From Bacteroidales bacterium (GTDB lineage: Bacteria > Bacteroidota > Bacteroidia > Bacteroidales > Lentimicrobiaceae), in the NCBI GenBank assembly GCA_016709025.1, contig JADJEQ010000039.1, positions 1-64,000 on the forward strand: DNA of 64,000 nt. Reading direction: 5' to 3'. The notes below the pieces were generated by a model. The model saw only the letters and a list, made by a program, of their open reading frames with translations. It searched no databases and was not told the origin of the DNA. This document shows, one piece after another, positions 57,253 to 64,000 of this stretch (the stretch's first letter is position 1; each line of letters begins with the position of its first letter). Position numbers and translations under genes: made by a program.

Positions 57253-58293
57253 TCATAAATCCTTGATTCTACCAATGAAATTCATGATCTTATCGGCATT
57301 TGCACTTGCATCACCGGTATCCGTTTCAATTTCAAAGATGGTGCGGTTATCGAATTTATGCAAAGCTTTCCGGTACATTTTGTCGTAATAGCCCAATACG
57401 AGGGTGATAGCCGGGGCAAACCTGCCATCAATAATTGCAGAAACTGCCTCCGCAAACCCTTGTCCGCCAAGCGGCTGAGCGATTTTCATCAAAGCATCGG
57501 CCAGCAGGGATTTATCAAAACCGGCATATTCCTTTACAAGCCGGTCAACCCTTGCTTCAAGGGGGACATTCAACAAAACCATCGGATGCAGCTTCATCCG
57601 TTCAAAGAATGGTCCCGGAATTCCGACGGCCCCGATCGAGCGGCTCTCATCTTCAAGCCAGACAGGCCTGGAATTATCAAGCTTCGACCATTCATCATAC
57701 AAATCATTCTCAAACTGCTCATTGGTAGGCTGGGGAAACTGCCCAAGATAACCGAATACAGAGCCTTTGTTATGTGCCAGTTGCTCAAGATCAATGATCT
57801 GTTCTCCATGTTTTCTCAATTCATAAAGAATTTCCGTTTTACCGGAACCAGTCATCCCTCCCAGTACAATTATCGGGGACCCATTTCCTGCTTCAGCCCT
57901 GATGTAGGTGCGATAAGCCTTATAACCACCTTCAAGCAAATGTACTTTATAGCCGGCAGTACTGAACAACCATGCCATCGAAGCACTTCGCATCCCACCC
58001 CTCCAGCAATACAAGCTCACCTCCTTTGCTTTACCCCTGCTGATTGCATTCAGTTTTTTAACAAAACCCGACATCTTAACACCGACGAAATCCAACCCGA
58101 CAAGCAAAGCAGCATCCTTGCCGGCCTGCTGGTAGCGGGTTCCGACTTCCGCCCTTTCCTGATCCGAAAAAAGCGGAATATTGACGGCGCCGGGGATATG
58201 GCCCCGCGAGAACTCGAGGGGGGAGCGGACGTCGATTAAAGGCAGTTTGCCCTTTAACTCAATTATCTCCGATGCTTTTATTGGCAAAACCAT
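57253..58293 (-). CDS. mnmH: tRNA 2-selenouridine synthase (MnmH/SelU)
   Basis: 346 codons, normal. N-terminal rhodanese domain about 5-135 (LIDVRSPLEFSRGHIPGAVN; catalytic Cys in LYCWRGGMRSASMAWL near 95), then a P-loop domain with GGMTGSGKTEIL near 145 and QPTNEQFENDLY. Uses selenophosphate to replace sulfur of 2-thiouridine at wobble position 34 of tRNA Lys, Glu and Gln. Together with the SelD fusion it makes a self-contained selenium module. No selA or selB is seen in the window. Confidence 0.92.
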   Translation of the reverse strand: MVLPIKASEIIELKGKLPLIDVRSPLEFSRGHIPGAVNIPLFSDQERAEVGTRYQQAGKDAALLVGLDFVGVKMSGFVKKLNAISRGKAKEVSLYCWRGGMRSASMAWLFSTAGYKVHLLEGGYKAYRTYIRAEAGNGSPIIVLGGMTGSGKTEILYELRKHGEQIIDLEQLAHNKGSVFGYLGQFPQPTNEQFENDLYDEWSKLDNSRPVWLEDESRSIGAVGIPGPFFERMKLHPMVLLNVPLEARVDRLVKEYAGFDKSLLADALMKIAQPLGGQGFAEAVSAIIDGRFAPAITLVLGYYDKMYRKALHKFDNRTIFEIETDTGDASANADKIMNFIGRIKDL

Positions 58294-58975
58294 TCAGCAA
58301 ATTTACCGGAAAAAGAGATGGAATGATGCATTTATCTTAATCAGGCAGGAGCACAAGATCAAATAACCTGATTATGCCGTCAGTTGAATGAAAGTGAACA
58401 TCCTTAGCCATCATTTTACTTTCTTGGCTTTCCCTGATATCAACCTGCCTGATCCTTTATGATGAATAGAAATCAGATAAAAAAGCTACACTGAGGAATC
58501 AGCAAGTACGGTTAAAATTTATTTTAAAATTCTCCTGTCGGGTTTGGTATTGGTATTATACTTACATAGATTTGTATAGCTATTCAGAAGAATGTGCCGG
58601 ACCAGAAATATCTGATCCGGACTCAATATTTTCATTTCTTCTGGGAGCCCGGATTCAAAAATAAATGAATAAAGAAGGCCGGCACCGGAAAGCGGCATGA
58701 GGAACATTTTATAGAAATGATATAATCCGGAAATTTTGTATTTTTAATTGGATTACAACATATTAGCTTATTTACTACCCTATCTGCCATATACTTTTAA
58801 AGACTGTTTGCTACATGAAAATAAATCATGCAAAAACGCATATTTGATTCAGGTAATATAGTAACTATCGTTCAATGGTCAATTAAGAAACAACTTTTGT
58901 AATAGCTAAAAAGCAGCACTCAGAAGATTTGCTTAAAAACGATTTTCTTTACCATAACATCTAATTCATTATTCT
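58294..58975. other. Long AT-rich upstream region of the SLOG/TIR cluster
   Basis: 680 bases without a credible gene; the last 250 are very AT-rich. The composition changes here from mnmH to the cluster, which fits an insertion boundary, but no direct repeats, tRNA or integrase are visible. No clear TAnnTTTG box was found. Confidence 0.4.
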
Positions 58976-60139
58976 ATGAGCACAACATTAAAATCAGATC
59001 TCAGCCATCAAATCAGGGCATACGAAAAGGTATTCAAATCCTACCAGGAATTTTCTTCCATGTTGGAAACCTATTTTAAGAATGCCTGCCAGAATGCCGT
59101 ACCCCAAGCCATCGTCCAGACCAGGACAAAAACCCTTTCAAGTTTTGCGGAAAAGGCAATCCGGAAAGCCGATACATATCCGGACCCGATCAATCAGTTT
59201 GGGGACCTTTGCGGCGCAAGAATCATTGTACATACCCTTGAACAGGTTAGGTGGGTAAACGAATTTATTGAAAAAAACTTTGAAATTATTGAAAAAGAGG
59301 ACGTACAGAAAAGACTTGGGAATAACCAGTTCGGGTATTTATCAATGCATTACAACGTTACAATCAAACCCAATATCAAATACGGTATCTCAAATAAATT
59401 ATTAAAAACCATTTCCGGAAAAAAGGCCGAAATACAGGTAAAGACCATTCTTCAGCACGCCTGGTCCGATATACTTCATGACAGGACCTATAAGGGGAAG
59501 GCCGAACTGCCGGAAGATATAAAACGCAATGCAGCAATTCTGGCAGCCCTGATGGAAGAAGGGGATGAAAAGTTTGAGAGGGTCGTTGAACGGATAGACA
59601 ACTATTCATTAAATTTCTCGGCCTACATGACCAAAGAGGAGATAAAAAATGAAATTGAAACACTTTCCCGCTTGCTTGAACTGGAACCGTCAAATGGCAA
59701 TAAAATATCCACTGCTCTAAAACTTGCAAAACTGACTTCACTTGCTGATCAGGATTATAAAAAAGTCGAAGAATTGCTTCAACCATATGAGAATACACCA
59801 TGCCACGAGAGGCCATATCTTATGCTGGAATTGGGTTTGGCTCATTGCAAATTAAACAGGACAAATCCGGAATCAAAAGATTACAAAAAAGGGCAGGAAT
59901 TGTTCAGAAAAGTATTTGAAGAATGCAACGGTAACGGGAATAATCAGGTTATTGATCATCAAAAACTAAAATCCTTAAAAGCCCTCGCTCAGGCCAGACT
60001 TGCATGGTCTTACGAACCATTCCATCAAAGAAGGAATTTAACATCAGAACATTATTATCAGGCATTGAAACTTGAGCCAGCCAATCCATATTATCTTTCT
60101 GAATCACTTGGGTATCATCACTCCCTTCAAAACAATTAG
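58976..60139 (+). CDS. RelA/SpoT-type nucleotidyltransferase with TPRs (part 1 of a TAG-interrupted protein)
   Basis: Residues about 30-190 form a RelA/SpoT synthetase-like domain: FGDLCGARIIVHTLEQVRWV (the (A/G)DxxGxRI segment), FGYLSMHYNV and the AEIQVKTILQHAWSDILHDR end. No HD hydrolase domain, so it resembles a small alarmone synthetase that makes (p)ppGpp or a related nucleotide. Residues about 215-387 are TPR-like helices. The frame ends at TAG 60137-60139 after YHHSLQNN, in the middle of a repeat. The same frame continues open past it with PVPEELNLLINAAID and onward, matching TPR spacing. So this is probably the first third of a protein of about 869 codons. Confidence 0.75.
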   Translation: MSTTLKSDLSHQIRAYEKVFKSYQEFSSMLETYFKNACQNAVPQAIVQTRTKTLSSFAEKAIRKADTYPDPINQFGDLCGARIIVHTLEQVRWVNEFIEKNFEIIEKEDVQKRLGNNQFGYLSMHYNVTIKPNIKYGISNKLLKTISGKKAEIQVKTILQHAWSDILHDRTYKGKAELPEDIKRNAAILAALMEEGDEKFERVVERIDNYSLNFSAYMTKEEIKNEIETLSRLLELEPSNGNKISTALKLAKLTSLADQDYKKVEELLQPYENTPCHERPYLMLELGLAHCKLNRTNPESKDYKKGQELFRKVFEECNGNGNNQVIDHQKLKSLKALAQARLAWSYEPFHQRRNLTSEHYYQALKLEPANPYYLSESLGYHHSLQNN

Positions 60140-61300
60140 CCCGTTCCGGAAGAATTAAATCTCCTGATCAACGCGGCAATTGACACATCAGCCAGCCATG
60201 CACGTGCAGGCATTGAGCTACCTCAGGCCCATTTTATCAGAGGTCGGTTACATTTGCTAATGAAAAATTTTGAAGTTGCGTATGGATTCTATGCCCGCGG
60301 TATTCAACATTTTCTTGATAAAAATCAGTATTCACCCAAAGATACACTTGAGAGGGAAGAATCATGGCTTCACCTGCTTGCCTGTCCGGGTGATGATGAA
60401 AATATTGACAATATCCGGACCCTGCTTCTCATGGGCAAAGTGGTTAATGGTGATAAAGATGCAGAAAACGGTTTTCTTGAAATATGCTCAGAAAGAAATA
60501 TTCCTCAAATAGAGGGCAATGTGCTTATCATTGCGGGTGGGGCATCCCTTATGAACAGGGCTGGCATATACTCAGCGGAGCTCATGCTGGAAATTGCGCT
60601 TCAGGATTTCGAAGGGACCATTATTTCGGGCGGAACAACCGCAGGGATTCCCGGTATAGTTGGTAAGGTAGTAACCAAATTAAAGAGGAAAGGGAAAAAG
60701 ATAAATCTGATAGGCTATATCCCTTCACACCTGCCGGAGGACGCTCCGAAAAATAAAGAATATGACAGCATCATCAAATGCAAAGGAAAAGTATTTTCAG
60801 CCGACCAATTGCATCAATCCTGGGCCGATCTGTTGAGAAGAAAAATTAAACCTGAATCAGTCAAATTACTGGGCATCAATGGCGGGAAAATTAGTGCCAT
60901 GGAGTACAGACTGGCAACCATGCTGGGAGCACAAACTGGAATTATTATGAAAACCGGACGAGAAGCCGATGTCCTTTTCTATGATCAGGATTGGAACAGC
61001 ATCCCTAACCTGATGTTTATTCCCAATGACCCTGCCTCCATCAGCCTGTTTATTTCACAGGAGAAATTCCCTTTCGGTAAAACAAAACTTGAAGAGCTCG
61101 CCAGGGAAGCCCATCAAACCTATTTTGAAAAAAGAATCCTTGAAAATTCCGATAAATCTTTGAGGCAATGGAAGAATCTGGATATAAGCCTTAAGGATTC
61201 GAATCGCCAGCAGGTTTCATGTGCTGTTTTCAACCTGGGCAAAGCCGGATTTGAAGTTAAGGAAGTCTGGCAGTTAAAATCCAGAAGCTTTAAATTTTAG
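60140..61300 (+). CDS. TPR plus TRPM-type SLOG domain (part 2 of the TAG-interrupted protein)
   Basis: In frame with part 1. The first ATG after the TAG is 60260, in mid-repeat and without an SD, so independent start is unlikely. After TPR helices (FEVAYGFYARGIQHFL) comes a SLOG/LSDAT Rossmann-like domain: VLIIAGGASLMNRAGIYSAE, the nucleotide-loop IISGGTTAGIPG, LIGYIPSHLP, then LGINGGKISAMEYRLATMLG and EADVLFYDQDW. This family is shared with the N-terminal part of animal TRPM channels and is predicted to bind nucleotide-derived ligands such as ADP-ribose. The frame stops at TAG 61298-61300. Confidence 0.7.
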   Translation, partial: PVPEELNLLINAAIDTSASHARAGIELPQAHFIRGRLHLLMKNFEVAYGFYARGIQHFLDKNQYSPKDTLEREESWLHLLACPGDDENIDNIRTLLLMGKVVNGDKDAENGFLEICSERNIPQIEGNVLIIAGGASLMNRAGIYSAELMLEIALQDFEGTIISGGTTAGIPGIVGKVVTKLKRKGKKINLIGYIPSHLPEDAPKNKEYDSIIKCKGKVFSADQLHQSWADLLRRKIKPESVKLLGINGGKISAMEYRLATMLGAQTGIIMKTGREADVLFYDQDWNSIPNLMFIPNDPASISLFISQEKFPFGKTKLEELAREAHQTYFEKRILENSDKSLRQWKNLDISLKDSNRQQVSCAVFNLGKAGFEVKEVWQLKSRSFKF

Positions 61301-61582
61301 ACCCTAGAAATTGAATTGCTGGCAGAACTTGAACATGGCAGATGGAATGCCGAACGTTTATTGAATGGATGGCGGTACGTACCTGTAAAGAATGTTACAA
61401 AAAAAATCAACCCTTCAATTATTCCCTGGGCAGAGTTAACCAACAAAATAAAGCAATATGACCGTGATGCAATTGTTGCGTTTCCCAGAATCCTTGCCGG
61501 TGCCGGGCTTGAAATTTTCAGAATGAAAAATCAAGATGAGATTTTTGATCGAACCAGAAGAATGCTGGATTCCAGATTTTAG
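61301..61582 (+). CDS. RyR domain (part 3 of the TAG-interrupted protein)
   Basis: Still in frame with parts 1 and 2 (nominal TTG start at 61316; coding extends back to the TAG). It encodes LAELEHGRWNAERLLNGWRY, PSIIPWAELTNKIKQYDRDA and GLEIF, the core of the RyR domain named after ryanodine receptors and common next to SLOG, TIR and RCK proteins in bacteria. It is thought to bind a ligand or protein in nucleotide-dependent conflict systems. Ends TAG-free at TAG 61580-61582, 24 bases before the next gene. Confidence 0.68.
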   Translation, partial: TLEIELLAELEHGRWNAERLLNGWRYVPVKNVTKKINPSIIPWAELTNKIKQYDRDAIVAFPRILAGAGLEIFRMKNQDEIFDRTRRMLDSRF

Positions 61583-61606
61583 TTTTCAACTTAATCCGCT
61601 TTCAGC

Positions 61607-62590
61607 ATGAAGTTAATAATACGAAAATACTGGAAGCAGATATTGTTCATCAGTGTTTTGCTTTCTTCCTGGACAGCCTTTCTGTGCACTTCCATGCCTG
61701 GGGATGAGGTTCCGGTCAGGTACTTTAAGGCAATGTATTTCGCAGCCAATCTGTTTATTTTCGGCGCACTTGATATCGGATTTCCTCATTCTGGATCAAC
61801 CTTCGCGCTGATTGTACTTTGGATCTGCTACTTCATTGCCCCTGCCTTTACCATCAGCTATGCTTACATAGTTATTGAGGAGAAGCTCTTAAACAGGCTG
61901 CCTTTCCATTTGAAAAATCACAGCGTATTTTTCGGTATGGGAAGAACCGGCATGTTTCTGTTTGAAAGTCTCAGACGAACGACCCCTCAAGAAAAAACTG
62001 TCATAATCGACCGCAATCTCCAGAATCCCAATATTCCGCTTTTTGAAAAGTCCAGATCTGTCTGGTGGGTCAGAAATGATTTTGAGCAGGAGAAAGTGCT
62101 GCTGGAAGCAAAAGTAAACAAGGCAAAACGGGTGTATATTACCACAAACAACGATCTGCAGAATCTGCTGGCAGCCTTCAGGTGTCTGAATCAGTATCCT
62201 CAGATTGAAAAAATCTATTGCCATCTTCAAAACTACACCATGCATCACGATTTCACTGACAGCCTTAAACCGATCAGGGATTATGAAAAAATCAGGTTCT
62301 TCAATGCCTATACAAGTGCAGCAAAGGAAGTTTTAAAACTGATCAGACCACCCGAAGATACCGGTCCGGACAAAGGAAAAGTATATGTATTCATGGGCTT
62401 CGGGCATTTTGGGCATACCTTGTTTGATGAAATGAGCAGAAGCAATTATCTTGATAAAAATGATGAAGTGATCATTGCAACCCTTAAACCAAAATTCGCG
62501 TTCGATATGTCAAAATTTAAGTGGGACAGGGAAATGAACCCTTCCTTTTCTCGATGGAAACAGCTATGCATGATGCTTACAATGAACTGA
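61607..62590 (+). CDS. Membrane protein with tandem TrkA-N/RCK-like Rossmann domains
   Basis: 327 codons in the open frame. N-terminal hydrophobic part (about 10-95) has two or three membrane segments around YFAANLFIFGALDIGF and FALIVLWICYFIAPAFT, laid out like a two-helix ion channel with a pore loop. NAD-binding repeats follow at about 105-215 (FFGMGRTGMFLFESLR) and 255-327 (VFMGFGHFGHTLFDEM), as in TrkA-N/RCK-gated potassium channels. It probably moves or senses ions in response to a nucleotide. Near 62530 the frame may shift: frame 1 reads NEPFLFSMETAMHDAYNELI to a TGA at 62599, a better C-terminus than the current one. Confidence 0.65.
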   Translation: MKLIIRKYWKQILFISVLLSSWTAFLCTSMPGDEVPVRYFKAMYFAANLFIFGALDIGFPHSGSTFALIVLWICYFIAPAFTISYAYIVIEEKLLNRLPFHLKNHSVFFGMGRTGMFLFESLRRTTPQEKTVIIDRNLQNPNIPLFEKSRSVWWVRNDFEQEKVLLEAKVNKAKRVYITTNNDLQNLLAAFRCLNQYPQIEKIYCHLQNYTMHHDFTDSLKPIRDYEKIRFFNAYTSAAKEVLKLIRPPEDTGPDKGKVYVFMGFGHFGHTLFDEMSRSNYLDKNDEVIIATLKPKFAFDMSKFKWDREMNPSFSRWKQLCMMLTMN

Positions 62591-62616
62591 TAAAAAATTG
62601 AGAATAATTCCAACAA

Positions 62617-63048
62617 TTGAAAAAAATGAATGCTGCTGAAAAAGTAACCAGGGTTGCCGTCCGGGCCATTATTCAGGATGAACAGAAAAGGGTGCTGATA
62701 ATTAAAAGGAGCAATACCCATTACGGGAATAACCAGTGGTGCCTGCCGGGTGGTAAAGTTGATTTCGGCGTTTCGGTTACCGCGAACCTGGCGAAAGAGA
62801 TAGAAGAAGAAACCTCGCTGCAGTGCCTGAAGGCTGAATTTTTGACTTACCTCGACACCTTACCCTCTCCGGAGTCTGATTTACACTATGTTTCACTTGT
62901 TTTTCTGTGTGAAGTTTCAGGAAACATCAAATTAAACGAAGAATCCATGGGCTTTACCTGGATTGAAAAGGAACAGATAAACGAATTCACCATTGCCTTC
63001 GATAACGACAAAGCATTAAAGTGGTTTTGGGATAAAGAGTACAATTAA
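62617..63048 (+). CDS. Nudix hydrolase
   Basis: 143 codons, a single Nudix fold. VRAIIQDEQKRVLIIKRS, then the box GGKVDFGVSVTANLAKEIEE (about 45-64). The catalytic helix E-I-E-E-E is kept, while the usual Glu after FG is Val, and Arg is Lys. Nudix enzymes cleave nucleoside diphosphate-X compounds such as ADP-ribose, NAD or dNTPs. Located 12 bases before the TIR gene, so it may clear or alter the TIR product or control the SLOG ligand. ATG 62629 (MNAAEKVTRV) is also possible as start, with the frame opening at 62617. Confidence 0.8.
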   Translation: MKKMNAAEKVTRVAVRAIIQDEQKRVLIIKRSNTHYGNNQWCLPGGKVDFGVSVTANLAKEIEEETSLQCLKAEFLTYLDTLPSPESDLHYVSLVFLCEVSGNIKLNEESMGFTWIEKEQINEFTIAFDNDKALKWFWDKEYN

Positions 63049-63060
63049 CAACAGTAAATT

Positions 63061-64000
63061 ATGGAAAACAGAATCAGGGTTTTTATAAGTTACTCGCATG
63101 AGGACAAAAAACTCGTGAGTCAACTTGAGCAAATACTAAGAGAAAATAACCTAAATCCTGTATGGACCGACAAGCTGAGTGGTGGCAGCGGATTTGATGA
63201 TCAGATTAAAATGTTCATCGAAAATGCCCACATTTTTATGCCGGTAATTACAAAGAAATCATCCATACGGGGTTGGGTTCACCAGGAAATAGGTTTTGCA
63301 ATGGCATTGCATATCCCGGTTTTCCCGGTTACAACTGAAGATTTGACCCCAGGGGGAATGCTTCAGATGATACAAACAACCAAACTTGATATGAATCATC
63401 CGGAGCAGGTAAAAGTTAAACTGGGTTCAAAAGTATTTGAGGCGCTGCTTCTGCATGAAAACAAAAGCCCTTTATGGGAATTGGCTCAATTTGAAGAGGA
63501 GCGTGCAGTTAAGATGAAGGAGTATTCTACCAAAGCAAATAAACCTGACTATCTGGGCATGGTTCGTCAAAAAGGTGGCTTGTCTTCATTTCATATTCCG
63601 GATATATACATATGGCAGGAACAATGGGAAAACCGGTATTTCCCCGATAAAAAAAGCCCTTATCATAAAAAAGTTCAGAGAGAAGAAAGGCAGGCACTTG
63701 AAAGCCATGCAAGCGGTGCCGGGTGCAAACTGATTGTCAACACTTCTTATGTCATATCTGAAGAAAGGAGTAAAACCTCTATAATCTCCAGAATCAATGC
63801 CCTTATCGGTTTTCTTGAAAGTGGGTCTGGCAATAAGGCGATTATCGCATTTCAGGGGAAATCATCCATTCATGAATCTGTTACCATTGTTGGCGATCTG
63901 TTTCTTGCAGAATCAACAACTTTCAAAAACCAGGAGGGTTTTACAAATACCTTTTTCACCCGGAATGCATCTGAAATTTCAAGGCGCATCAAGGATTTTG
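63061..64000 (+). CDS. TIR-domain protein with C-terminal extension (partial, runs off the window)
   Basis: ATG at 63061, open to the last base (313 codons, no stop). N-terminal TIR domain about 1-110: VFISYSHEDKKLVSQLEQIL (box 1), NPVWTDKLSGGSGF, and the putative catalytic Glu in RGWVHQEIGFAMAL, a context like bacterial NADase TIRs. Beyond about 150 lies a region of unknown fold with SSFHIPDIYIWQEQW and YVISEERSKTSIISRINALI. In Thoeris, Pycsar and other systems TIRs consume NAD+ or make cyclic ADP-ribose signals. Here it is the last visible gene of the RelA-SLOG-RyR cluster. Confidence 0.8.
   Translation, partial: MENRIRVFISYSHEDKKLVSQLEQILRENNLNPVWTDKLSGGSGFDDQIKMFIENAHIFMPVITKKSSIRGWVHQEIGFAMALHIPVFPVTTEDLTPGGMLQMIQTTKLDMNHPEQVKVKLGSKVFEALLLHENKSPLWELAQFEEERAVKMKEYSTKANKPDYLGMVRQKGGLSSFHIPDIYIWQEQWENRYFPDKKSPYHKKVQREERQALESHASGAGCKLIVNTSYVISEERSKTSIISRINALIGFLESGSGNKAIIAFQGKSSIHESVTIVGDLFLAESTTFKNQEGFTNTFFTRNASEISRRIKDF

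Noticed and set aside
58519..58707. 62-codon minus-strand ORF upstream of the cluster
   Set aside because: No motif, no start signal, AT-rich non-coding composition.

Overview
The window reads as chromosomal DNA of a Bacteroidota bacterium, probably Bacteroidales/Marinilabiliales-like and probably from a draft or metagenome-derived assembly. The signs are Por (type IX) secretion sorting domains at protein C-termini, the short Bacteroidota primary sigma factor, -7 boxes of the TAnnTTTG type, a BetR-type regulator, SPII lipoproteins, a ribosomal protein S1 with an acidic N-terminal extension, and the familiar neighbour pairs rpsA-rnz, yidC-pyrG and rpoD-htrA followed by dapF-GNAT-mltG. Intergenic regions are crowded with low-complexity word arrays and REP-like palindromes, and there is a truncated remnant of a REP-associated (RAYT) transposase.

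Layout. 1-2.3 kb: broken genes, namely coding fragments in shifting frames and a D12-class adenine methyltransferase with a one-base frameshift. 2.9-13.8 kb: small secreted or membrane proteins, a CsgG-like/outer-membrane protein, a BetR-type regulator, a MORN protein, a large beta-propeller T9SS cargo, an S41 peptidase and a zinc-ribbon protein. 14-17 kb: a fused FAD/Fe-S oxidoreductase. 17-19 kb: a G/C homopolymer block, a lipoprotein and a T9SS protein. 19-27 kb: tcdA and three consecutive histidine kinase/response regulator hybrids. 27-34.4 kb: rnz, rpsA, yidC, pyrG. 34.7-43 kb: a CheY-like protein, rpoD (frameshifted), htrA, dapF, an acetyltransferase, mltG and a phosphohexomutase. 43-51 kb: DUF2279 protein, ychF, two paralogous lipoproteins (one with an in-frame amber codon) and pbpC. 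51.8-54 kb: a secreted C39-like protease with PKD, GEVED and dockerin-like modules. 54.7-58.3 kb: a cysteine desulfurase-SelD fusion plus mnmH, a selenium-for-tRNA module.

The most striking region is 58.98-64.0 kb. An apparent operon combines a RelA/SpoT-type nucleotidyltransferase with TPRs, a TRPM-type SLOG domain and an RyR domain. These sit in one continuous reading frame interrupted twice by TAG. Three genes follow: a membrane-anchored tandem TrkA-N-like (RCK) protein, a Nudix hydrolase with a divergent box, and a TIR-domain protein that runs off the window. This looks like a nucleotide-signalling conflict or defence system built from the parts seen in animal ADP-ribose-gated TRPM2 channels.

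Sequence-quality caution: single-base homopolymer indels break rpoD (essential) and the D12 methylase, there is a roughly 110-base run of G/C homopolymers at 17.3 kb, and three in-frame TAGs occur in two genes. Some disruptions may be assembly errors. TAG itself is a normal stop here, since pyrG, the phosphohexomutase gene and the propeller gene all end with it.
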